Position numbers and translations under genes: made by a program. Below, in pieces: positions 1 to 5,435 of a stretch of 5,435 nucleotides of DNA. Source of the stretch: Bacteroidota bacterium (GTDB lineage: Bacteria; Bacteroidota; Bacteroidia; J057); NCBI GenBank assembly GCA_003696875.1, contig RFHL01000675.1, forward strand, positions 1-5,435, in the 5' to 3' direction. Numbering within the stretch: position 1 is the stretch's first letter; each line of letters starts with the position of its first letter. The notes under the pieces are model-generated. The model was not told where the DNA came from. It saw only the letters and a program-made list of their open reading frames with translations, and ran no database searches.

Positions 1-497
1 ACCCAAAGGAAAAGGCTGTCATTGGCACTGCTGCCATCGGTGACAATCTCCATCACCAGCCAGTGGGTCGTATCGGTACTCACCCCGGTCACGCTCCCCC
101 CGGCGGCAGCCACCATCCCGAGCTCGCTGGCCCCGAAGAGCTTGCCTACCTGGACCAATTGGCCACCGGGGCCAGAAGGGCCATAGGTGGCCGTATCGGC
201 CAGGACGAGGTGGGCTACGTTGGGCCCGCCATTGTCGGTATCAAACATCCAGCTCAGCCAAAAGCTGCGGCCGATATCGCCATAGGTGCCTGCCAGCGGA
301 CGCACCACGCGGGCTAGGTTTTCAAAGTACACCGACTGCCCACTGGTCTGCTGCAGGATAAAGAAGGAGGTAAGGCTCGTATCGCGCACGACTTGGTTGG
401 CCCCGGCCACCAAGGTCCAGGGTGCAGCCCAACCGCTACCGCCTTGCTGTCCGATCAGGCTGTCGCCCCCGGCATAATCGTTGAAGGTCTCGACGGC
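1..497 (-). repeat. Domain repeat 4 of the ConA/LamG-like protein, cut by the window edge
   Basis: Residues 752-916. It opens with VETFNDYAGGDSL and GSGWAAPW (Trp774, Trp778), then SFWLSWMFD, HLVLADTATYGPSGPGGQLVQ, KLFG, HWLVMEIV and SLFLW. The last two bases (GT) would begin the Val of the expected V-D-P-D motif, so only the final third of this copy (about 75 residues by comparison) is missing. It shares GPGGQLVQ with repeat 2 and the KLFG/KRFG stretch with repeat 3. Confidence 0.83.
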
Positions 498-2750
498 TCC
501 ATCTGGGGCGGGTGGGATAGGGACCAGGTCCGTGGGAACCACGTCCACAAAGGTCGCGCCGAGGTAGAGGTCATCTACCAGGAACTGCACCCCGGCCGTG
601 CCTTCGGCCTTGAGCATGACGCCGTGGATGTTGCCGGTGGTGTAGACTTTGTTCTGAATTTGCGCATCGGCTTCTTGCGGCTCCAGGCCCGGATCGGGAT
701 CCACCCAGAGGTCGAGTTCCCATGTGCCATTGTTGCGGACCAAATGGCCCACGATCCAGCGACCCGTGGCGAGGTCAAAGCTTTCGCCTGTAACCTGATC
801 GCCACCTGAGCCAAAGCCCCCGGCGAAGATTTCGGCAACGCCGAAGCGCTTGCCCACCACGATCTGCTGAAACTGGGGTCCGGACAAGGTGGTATCGATG
901 AAGTTGAGCGTCCCCACATTGCCGGCGATGCTGCCGCCAATGGCCATGTGCGTACTGAACCAAAATCCACCGGCCGAGGTATCGATGGGCGCAGTCAGCA
1001 GACGCCGAATCCGGTTATTGGTCCCGGGAGCTACGAGCAGGGCGCTGGGCCCATCGGTGCGGACTAGCAGGGTCTCGTTGAGCAGGCCCGGGGCCAGGAT
1101 GCGGCTGCTATCGGGGTCGGTCAAGGCTTCCCAGGGACCGGCCCAGCCGTCCTCGGCAGTTCCCGATCCGGCCAGTTCCGTACCCGGCCCAAAATCGAAC
1201 TGGTCAAAGGCAAAGGCCGTGACGCCTGACTGTACATCGCTGTAATCGCCAGGGATGACCGAGGCGTAGTCCAGCCCCACGTAGATATCCTCGTAAAACG
1301 AGACAATCCCCGGGCTGATCCCCTCCACCTTGACTCCGATGGCATTGAAGCCATTATTGAGATTGGTGCCAAATATCCGGGTGGCATCGGGCGTGCTGGG
1401 TTCGGCGGTCAAGTCCGGGTCCACAAACATGTCGATGGTGTCAGGATCAGCATTGCCACTGGTTTTGATCTTGAGGACCACCAGATGGGCCTCGTCGGCG
1501 CTGGCGGTAGTAAGGGAAAAGTTACTGGGTGCCCCCACCCCCACGCCCAGGAAGGGCGTATTGAGCGGCTTGCCGATCTGCACCAGTTGCCCGCCCGGGC
1601 CGGTGCCGGCATAGGTAGCGGTATCGACTAGCATCAGGAAGGTGACGGTGTTGTTCACATCGGTCACCACGCTCTGGGTGTGAAAGGACAGGTAGTAGGT
1701 GCTAACGTCATCGGTAAAGGGGGCATTGAGCGGGCGGGCGATGCGCAAGTTGGGCGAGCCTGGTGCGGTAAAGTCGAAGCGTGCCTTGTCGCCGGAGGTA
1801 GCCTTGAGCAGGGCTTCATTGACCAGTCCACTATCGGCCACGGTCATCAAGCTACTCCCTGACTCGGCCAGCCAACTGTCACCCCAGCCGCCACTATTGC
1901 CCCCCAGTCCGGAGAGTTCCTGGCCGATGGCATAGGTATTGAAGGGTTCCCGGGCGGGCCCCACGATGGCCGTCCAGGTAGTGGGCACCACCCCGGCATA
2001 GGTCGTATCCAGCCGGATCTCATCGATCCAGCTATCCAGGGGGTTGGTTCCTTCGACCTTGATCCCCAGGGCATCAAAGCCTGCATTCAGCGCAATCCCC
2101 GACCACTTGATATCGGCCGTGGCCGTATCGAGTGGACTGTAGGGATCGGGATCCACGAAGAAGAAAATGTCTTCATTGGCGGCATCGCCGCTCATGTACA
2201 GGGCCACCACACACCAGTGGCCGGTATCGGCCGGGGCCGTGCTGGCCAGGACCGTACCGCCCCTGCCCACGCCCAGAAAGGGCGAGTTAAAAATGCGGCC
2301 AAACTGCGCCAATTGCCCGCCAGGACCGCCATCGCCGAGCGTAGCCGAATCGACCAGCATCACGTACGAGACCCGGTTGTCGCCAGTGCCCGCTGGCCAA
2401 CTATTGTCGATGAAGAAAGAGAGATAATAGACCGCCCCTGGCGCATCGGGCCAGGACCCGCTGAGCTTGCGGAAGTAGCGCTTGTTGGCATTACCGGCCA
2501 CGTGGGACACGGTCAGGCGGTTGGAGCCTGTCGCCCAGGGCACGCCCGTACTGGCAATACCCCCGCTGACCACTTGGATATCGGGGCTATTGGGCGTCTT
2601 GAGCCAGGGCCCGGCCCAGCCATCGCCGGCGGCACCAGCGCCCGCCAGGAGGGTTCCGTCGGTATAGTCGAAGGATTCGACCACTTGGGCGGGCGCCCCT
2701 ACCAGGGTAGCCAGCCAGATAACGAGGAGTAGAAAGCATCCTTTTTGCAT
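1..2750 (-). CDS. Secreted protein of tandem ~240-residue concanavalin A/LamG-like repeats, 3' end outside window
   Basis: A single frame is open from ATG 2750 to the left edge, at least 916 codons without a stop. I translated it by hand. The start is chosen because a signal peptide follows at once: a short n-region (MQKG), a hydrophobic core (about residues 6-18) and an A-P-A site at 19-21. The mature part is four copies of one module at about residues 24-256, 267-500, 512-739 and 752-916 (cut by the edge), joined by 10-12-residue linkers, the last rich in proline. Each complete copy has an aromatic-rich start (F-D-Y...G...G.GW..PW), a middle strand set with L.D.AT and GPGGQL.Q (lost in copy 3), a V-D-P-D motif at 199, 443 and 683, and an end of the form (D/E)(D/E)(I/L)..(L/V)....(Y/F)...V(V/I)P. 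From memory, such modules occur in secreted proteins of Bacteroidota and Verrucomicrobia and look like jelly-roll LamG/ConA-like folds. No catalytic domain is seen. It lies 62 nt after susD, so it is probably in the same operon and may be a surface or secreted binding protein. A T9SS sorting tail could lie off the left edge. The open frame is very sure, the fold moderately so, and the role is inferred. Confidence 0.9.
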   Translation of the reverse strand, partial: MQKGCFLLLVIWLATLVGAPAQVVESFDYTDGTLLAGAGAAGDGWAGPWLKTPNSPDIQVVSGGIASTGVPWATGSNRLTVSHVAGNANKRYFRKLSGSWPDAPGAVYYLSFFIDNSWPAGTGDNRVSYVMLVDSATLGDGGPGGQLAQFGRIFNSPFLGVGRGGTVLASTAPADTGHWCVVALYMSGDAANEDIFFFVDPDPYSPLDTATADIKWSGIALNAGFDALGIKVEGTNPLDSWIDEIRLDTTYAGVVPTTWTAIVGPAREPFNTYAIGQELSGLGGNSGGWGDSWLAESGSSLMTVADSGLVNEALLKATSGDKARFDFTAPGSPNLRIARPLNAPFTDDVSTYYLSFHTQSVVTDVNNTVTFLMLVDTATYAGTGPGGQLVQIGKPLNTPFLGVGVGAPSNFSLTTASADEAHLVVLKIKTSGNADPDTIDMFVDPDLTAEPSTPDATRIFGTNLNNGFNAIGVKVEGISPGIVSFYEDIYVGLDYASVIPGDYSDVQSGVTAFAFDQFDFGPGTELAGSGTAEDGWAGPWEALTDPDSSRILAPGLLNETLLVRTDGPSALLVAPGTNNRIRRLLTAPIDTSAGGFWFSTHMAIGGSIAGNVGTLNFIDTTLSGPQFQQIVVGKRFGVAEIFAGGFGSGGDQVTGESFDLATGRWIVGHLVRNNGTWELDLWVDPDPGLEPQEADAQIQNKVYTTGNIHGVMLKAEGTAGVQFLVDDLYLGATFVDVVPTDLVPIPPAPDGAVETFNDYAGGDSLIGQQGGSGWAAPWTLVAGANQVVRDTSLTSFFILQQTSGQSVYFENLARVVRPLAGTYGDIGRSFWLSWMFDTDNGGPNVAHLVLADTATYGPSGPGGQLVQVGKLFGASELGMVAAAGGSVTGVSTDTTHWLVMEIVTDGSSANDSLFLW
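534..1217 (-). repeat. Domain repeat 3 of the ConA/LamG-like protein (most divergent)
   Basis: Residues 512-739. It opens with FDQFDFGPGTELAGSG and EDGWAGPW (Trp536, Trp540). The middle reads GGFWFSTHMAIGG, NFIDTTLSGPQFQQIVVGKRFG and AEIFAGGFG, so the GPGGQL motif of the other copies is missing. It then has RWIVGHLVRN, ELDLWVDPDP (678-687) and LKAEG, and closes with VDDLYLGATFVDVVP. The opening GWAGPW codons agree with repeat 1 at 19 of 21 bases (2604-2624 against 1131-1151), which supports origin by duplication. Confidence 0.85.
1251..1952 (-). repeat. Domain repeat 2 of the ConA/LamG-like protein
   Basis: Residues 267-500. It opens with REPFNTYAIGQ and GGWGDSW (Trp289, Trp293), where Asp-Ser replaces the Gly-Pro or Ala-Pro of the other copies. 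It then has YYLSFH, FLMLVDTATYAGTGPGGQLVQ, PFLGVGVG, HLVVLKI, DMFVDPD (440-446) and GFNAIGVKVEG, and closes with FYEDIYVGLDYASVIP. The order and spacing of motifs match repeat 1: the V-D-P-D motifs lie 244 residues apart. Confidence 0.85.
1983..2681 (-). repeat. Domain repeat 1 of the ConA/LamG-like protein
   Basis: Residues 24-256. It opens with ESFDYTDG and GDGWAGPW (Trp45, Trp49). The middle has YYLSFFID, VMLVDSATLGDGGPGGQLAQ and PFLGVG. The third part has HWCVVALYM, FFFVDPDP (199-203) and GFDALGIKVEG, and the module closes with WIDEIRLDTTYAGVVP. With repeat 2 it forms the most alike pair (PFLGVG; GFDALGIKVEG against GFNAIGVKVEG). It contains Cys180, the only cysteine in the mature part present. 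Confidence 0.85.
2688..2750 (-). other. Sec signal peptide (signal peptidase I type) of the repeat protein
   Basis: Residues 1-21 have one lysine near the start, a core of Phe, Leu, Val, Ile, Trp and Ala, and G-A-P-A before Gln22, which fits AxA cleavage after Ala21. The only cysteine in the leader is Cys5, too close to the N-terminus to be a lipobox. The protein is therefore expected to be released into the periplasm or exported further, unlike SusE/SusF-type lipoproteins. Confidence 0.8.
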
Positions 2751-2812
2751 GTCGGGGAGAATTTGAGTCGTGGGAAAAATCGTTCCGCTTGTCTGCCCGG
2801 AGTTGGCCTCGG
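2751..2812 (-). other. Intergenic gap between susD-like gene and repeat-protein gene
   Basis: This 62-nt gap has no convincing inverted repeat. A run of five T lies at about 2776-2772 on the minus strand, but no stem precedes it. The bases just before ATG 2750 are pyrimidine-rich (TCTCCCCGAC), with no Shine-Dalgarno match. I see neither a terminator nor a recognisable Bacteroidota promoter (TTTG/TANNTTTG), which favours read-through from susD. Confidence 0.5.
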
Positions 2813-4339
2813 CTACCAACCCGGATTCTGGGGATAGCCATACTGGAGCGCCTGGAAGGCCGGTATAGCAATCAATTCTGGTATCCGGGTGTATGCATCG
2901 GGGAAAGCCGCCAGGAAATCCTGGTAGGTCCGCTGGTCGATCCCGTGGGCCTGCATGACCGCCTCCACCGTGCCATAGCGCCGCAAGTCCTGCCAGCGCG
3001 CGGATTCGAAGGCCAGCTCTACCCGCCGCTCCCGTCGGAGGAAAGCCCGCAGGTCGTCCTCGCTCTGCACATCGAGCTTGGGATCGGGATTGCCAGGGTA
3101 AATAAAGGGCAGGCCTGCCCGCGCCCGTAGTTGGTTGATCGTCTCAAATACCGGATCAGGGAGGCCCCCTTGTAGCTCCAGGCGTGCCTCTGCCTGCATG
3201 AGCAGCACATCCGCATAGCGGAAAATGGGCCAGTCCACGTTGGTGCCCCCTGCTTCGATCGGGGGAAAGACGTACTTGCGCACGTAGGGGGTCGTGTCTC
3301 CCCGGTCGACGTAAAAACCTACACTCGCCGCCAAGCGCGCATCTCCCGGCTCATAGGCCGCGATCATGTCGCGGGTGGGGATGTTGAGACCTGCCCGAGA
3401 ACTGGGGTTTACCCCTTGGGTGATGTCGCTTCCGGAGTTGAAGGGTAACCAACCGATCATGAAGCCGCTGCCTTGATTGGCCGAGGTAGCAAAGGCTGCG
3501 GCAAAGATCACCTCGGGATTGGCAGACTTGAAGGCCGGATCGAATACATCCCGGTACTGGTTCATCAGAGAAAATGCCCCGCTATTGACGACCGCATCCA
3601 GCAGCGGCAGGGCGGCGGCATAGTCACGCCGGGCAAAATGGGCCTTGGCCAGCAGGACTTGGGCCGCCGCGCGGGTGGCCCGCCCTTTTTCCGCAGGCGG
3701 ATGCACCGCAGGCAGGTGCTCGATGGCAAAGGTCAAGTCTGGGATGATCGCCTCTGCATAGATCGCATCCACCGGATCCCGCCCCTTGGCCAAGGCCTCG
3801 GCTTCATCCACGACTACCTCCAGGACCAGGGGAACATCGCCATAGTGAATCACCAGGTGGTAGTACATAAAGGCCCGCAAAAAACGCGCCTCGGCCTCCC
3901 GGATGACCCGGTTGGCTTCCTGGGTGAAGGCTGCCGTCTCAATGCTAGCCAGCAGGAAATTGGCGCGGGCGATGGCCGTATAGCAACTATTCCACAGCCC
4001 ACCTATATCGCCCAGGGTCGCCTCAGCCAGGAAGTAATCGAGTTGCTCCAGCGCCATACCACCCCGGTCCAACTCGTTGTATTGGAAGGTGGTATTGTCG
4101 CTGCGAAACTCCCCAAACCGCCATATCGGCCCGGTATATTGGCTCCGGAGGATGGGATAGATGGCATTGACGGCCAGGGTGATTTGGGTTTCATCCTCCC
4201 AGTAATTTTCGCTGGTGTACTGATTGAGGGGAGCCCGATCCAGAAAGCCCTCACAGGCTGGTAACAGGAGTAGCCCCAGGATCAGCCATGTCCATGTGGT
4301 GCGTGTGTCAAGCATATCGCGTGTGGTTGAGTAATCCAT
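2813..4339 (-). CDS. SusD/RagB-family nutrient-binding outer-membrane lipoprotein
   Basis: This is a complete 508-residue protein, a normal length for SusD. A hydrophobic leader (about residues 16-28) ends in LLPAC, with Cys29 as the likely lipidated residue, so it should be anchored in the outer membrane as the lid of the SusC barrel. Family signatures in order: NQYTSENYW (39-47) and a helix ending NAIYPIL (58-64); AEARFLRAFMYYHLVIHYGDVPLV (about 149-172); KGRATRAAAQVLLAKAHFA (218-236), a TPR-like helix; VDWPIFRYADVLLMQAEARL (368-387); FLRRERRVELAFESARWQDLRR (about 433-454); and the C-terminal YPQNPGW, matching the usual 'NPGY' ending. It follows susC by 16 nt. Two starts are possible. ATG 4339 gives an n-region of about 15 residues, and ATG 4315 (Met9) gives a shorter, more typical lipoprotein leader; neither has a Shine-Dalgarno sequence. 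The family is certain. The bound ligand (glycan, peptide or other) cannot be read from the sequence. Confidence 0.97.
   Translation of the reverse strand: MDYSTTRDMLDTRTTWTWLILGLLLLPACEGFLDRAPLNQYTSENYWEDETQITLAVNAIYPILRSQYTGPIWRFGEFRSDNTTFQYNELDRGGMALEQLDYFLAEATLGDIGGLWNSCYTAIARANFLLASIETAAFTQEANRVIREAEARFLRAFMYYHLVIHYGDVPLVLEVVVDEAEALAKGRDPVDAIYAEAIIPDLTFAIEHLPAVHPPAEKGRATRAAAQVLLAKAHFARRDYAAALPLLDAVVNSGAFSLMNQYRDVFDPAFKSANPEVIFAAAFATSANQGSGFMIGWLPFNSGSDITQGVNPSSRAGLNIPTRDMIAAYEPGDARLAASVGFYVDRGDTTPYVRKYVFPPIEAGGTNVDWPIFRYADVLLMQAEARLELQGGLPDPVFETINQLRARAGLPFIYPGNPDPKLDVQSEDDLRAFLRRERRVELAFESARWQDLRRYGTVEAVMQAHGIDQRTYQDFLAAFPDAYTRIPELIAIPAFQALQYGYPQNPGW
4253..4339 (-). other. Lipoprotein signal peptide and lipobox of the SusD-like protein
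   Basis: Residues 1-28 precede the candidate lipidated Cys29 (codon 4255-4253). The hydrophobic core is WLILGLLLL, followed by P-A-C. Leu at -3 and Ala at -1 fit the lipobox, while Pro at -2 is less common. Starting at Met9 (4315) leaves 20 residues before the Cys, a more typical leader length, so the annotated start may be eight codons too long. The residues after the Cys (E-G-F-L-D) are the usual start of a mature SusD. Confidence 0.85.
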
Positions 4340-4355
4340 TTCGTATCCAAACAGG
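4340..4355 (-). other. Short susC-susD spacer
   Basis: Sixteen nucleotides (CCTGTTTGGATACGAA) separate the susC TAA from the first possible susD ATG. There is no Shine-Dalgarno core; the last bases are A-rich. The small spacing suggests one transcript and perhaps translational coupling, as is usual for SusC/SusD pairs. Confidence 0.6.
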
Positions 4356-5435
4356 TTACAGGCTCATATTGAGCCCCAGGGTAAAGGTGCGGGGCACCGG
4401 ATAGGAGCCATAGTTGATGTTGCGCTCCAGGGAACCGGTGGCGGCCCGCCGCACCTCGGGATTGCCCTGGAAGTGGGCCAGGACCAAGGCATTCTGGATG
4501 GAGAGGAAAATGCTTCCCCCGCGCAGCGTGCCTTTGGCAGCCAGTATCCGCCCATAGTTGTAGGTCAAGGTGACATTGTTGACCTTGAGGTAGGTGCCGT
4601 CTATCACGGCCAGGTTATTGGGCCATCGGTAGCGCTGGCTGGAGGCCGCAGAGGTCGTGGTAGGCGGCCGCAGGCTGTAGTCGGTGTCGCCTGGCCGCCA
4701 GCGGTCCAGGACTTCCCGGCGCATGTTGAAGACCCCGTCGGTATTGAGCATAAACTCCCGCTGAAGGTCCATGATGTGAGAGCCTACCTCCCCAGCCATG
4801 ATGAGCCGTAGCTCAAAGTCGCGCCAGCGTACCAGATGGGTCATGCCGTAGGTAAAGGTGGGCCAGGGATTGCCGATGAAGACATAGTCGTCCAGGCTCT
4901 CGAGCTGGCCATCGCCGTCCCCGTCGGTGTAGTAGGGGCTGCCCGCTACGGCTCCGGGATAGCGCGGGATGCTGGGGTCGTCGAGCATCTCGGGGGTGTA
5001 GAGCCCCAATATCTCCAAGCCATAGTACTGCCCCACTGGCTGGCCTACCTGGGTCCAGGACACCGGCGTGCCATTGCCGGCAAAGGTGCCCCGGATCGGC
5101 AAGTCGTCTTGCCCCAGTTGCAGGACCTTGTTGCGGATAAAGGACATGTTGGCGTCGATGCGCCAGGTAACATGGGAGCGCCGGATCGGCCGCCCGCCGG
5201 CCGTGATCTCGATGCCACGGTTCTGAATGGCTCCCAAGTTGGTCAGGTAGGAGCCAAAGCCCGTCAGCGTTGGCAGGGGGGCATTGTACAAGAGGTCCTC
5301 CGTCTGCTGGTCAAAGAGGTCCACCCCCAGGTCCAGCCGGTTGTCGAAGAGGCTCAGGTCGATCCCCAAGTCCACCTGCTCAGTCTCTTCCCAGCTCAGA
5401 TTGGGGTTGGGGATATCGGAGAGAAAGGCTCCCTC
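4356..5435 (-). CDS. SusC/RagA-family TonB-dependent outer-membrane transporter, C-terminal part (5' end outside window)
   Basis: This is the last 359 codons of a SusC-like TonB-dependent receptor. The frame is open to the right edge, and the GTG at 5375 is an internal valine, not a start: the residues before it (NPNLSWEETEQ) are the usual SusC barrel phrase for 'NP.L.WE.T'. Next come strand-turn-strand barrel text (LGIDLSLFDNRLDLGVDLFD), NLGAIQNRGIEI, an acidic DGDGDG-containing loop at about 4925-4880, and GNPWPTFTYG, all standard in the C-terminal third of SusC proteins. It ends RTFTLGLNMSL followed by TAA. The plug domain, CarboxypepD_reg-like domain and signal peptide must lie beyond the right edge, since full family members are about 1000 residues. 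In the family, SusC forms the 22-strand barrel that imports substrate captured by the SusD lid, driven by TonB/ExbBD. The susD gene follows after 16 nt, which supports co-transcription. The family call is firm; the substrate is unknown. Confidence 0.95.
   Translation of the reverse strand, partial: EGAFLSDIPNPNLSWEETEQVDLGIDLSLFDNRLDLGVDLFDQQTEDLLYNAPLPTLTGFGSYLTNLGAIQNRGIEITAGGRPIRRSHVTWRIDANMSFIRNKVLQLGQDDLPIRGTFAGNGTPVSWTQVGQPVGQYYGLEILGLYTPEMLDDPSIPRYPGAVAGSPYYTDGDGDGQLESLDDYVFIGNPWPTFTYGMTHLVRWRDFELRLIMAGEVGSHIMDLQREFMLNTDGVFNMRREVLDRWRPGDTDYSLRPPTTTSAASSQRYRWPNNLAVIDGTYLKVNNVTLTYNYGRILAAKGTLRGGSIFLSIQNALVLAHFQGNPEVRRAATGSLERNINYGSYPVPRTFTLGLNMSL

Noticed and set aside
63..2732. Several plus-strand frames of 60-171 codons and minus-strand frames of 60-131 codons across the left half
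   Set aside because: All overlap the continuous minus-strand repeat-protein frame, whose four matching domain copies show it to be the real coding frame. The others are shadows.
1..2750. Repeat protein as an autotransporter or RTX-type toxin
   Set aside because: The repeats are ~240-residue modules with conserved aromatic and V-D-P-D motifs, not short GGxGxD nonapeptides, and no autotransporter barrel is visible in the part present.
2772..2776. T-run in the susD to repeat-protein gap as an intrinsic terminator
   Set aside because: Five T without a G+C-rich stem just before them; I could not pair the upstream bases into a convincing hairpin.
3473..4264. 263-codon open frame on the plus strand inside the susD-like gene
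   Set aside because: It lies wholly antisense to a strongly recognised SusD, its translation is low in complexity and resembles no family, and long antisense frames are expected in G+C-rich coding DNA.
4356..5375. GTG at 5375 as the start of a separate 339-residue protein
   Set aside because: The frame continues upstream to the window edge with recognisable SusC residues (NPNLSWEETEQ), so this is an internal valine of a larger gene.

Overview
The window is a slice of a Bacteroidota-type SusC/SusD locus. All genes read on the minus strand, so transcription runs from right to left. The DNA is G+C-rich by eye (around 60%), and no Shine-Dalgarno sequence stands in front of either visible start codon. 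Weak Shine-Dalgarno use is normal in Bacteroidota. The high G+C points away from gut Bacteroides and towards an environmental lineage (a Saprospiria/Lewinella-like or Rhodothermia-like organism is a guess from composition only).

Layout in transcription order: (1) 5435-4356, the C-terminal 359 residues of a SusC/RagA-family TonB-dependent outer-membrane transporter, whose 5' part lies beyond the right edge. (2) 4339-2813, a complete 508-residue SusD/RagB-family lipoprotein starting 16 nt after the susC stop. (3) 2750-1, a very long open frame of at least 916 codons that runs off the left edge without a stop. It has an N-terminal signal peptide and then four tandem copies of a domain of about 240 residues (the fourth cut by the edge), which I read as a concanavalin A/LamG-like jelly-roll module. 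The gaps are 16 and 62 nt, with no clear terminator or promoter, so the three genes probably form one operon.

How they may work together: SusC and SusD form the outer-membrane pedestal-bin importer for an oligomeric substrate. The third protein sits where SusE/SusF-like or other surface binding proteins often sit. It looks like a secreted multi-domain binding protein rather than an enzyme: no catalytic domain is visible in the part present, and it has a signal-peptidase-I type leader rather than a lipobox. The substrate cannot be told from this window, since no glycoside hydrolase, peptidase, sulfatase or regulator is present. The repeat protein is the least ordinary item here. No RNA genes, mobile elements, CRISPR arrays or riboswitches were seen, and no stretch longer than 62 nt lacks a gene.
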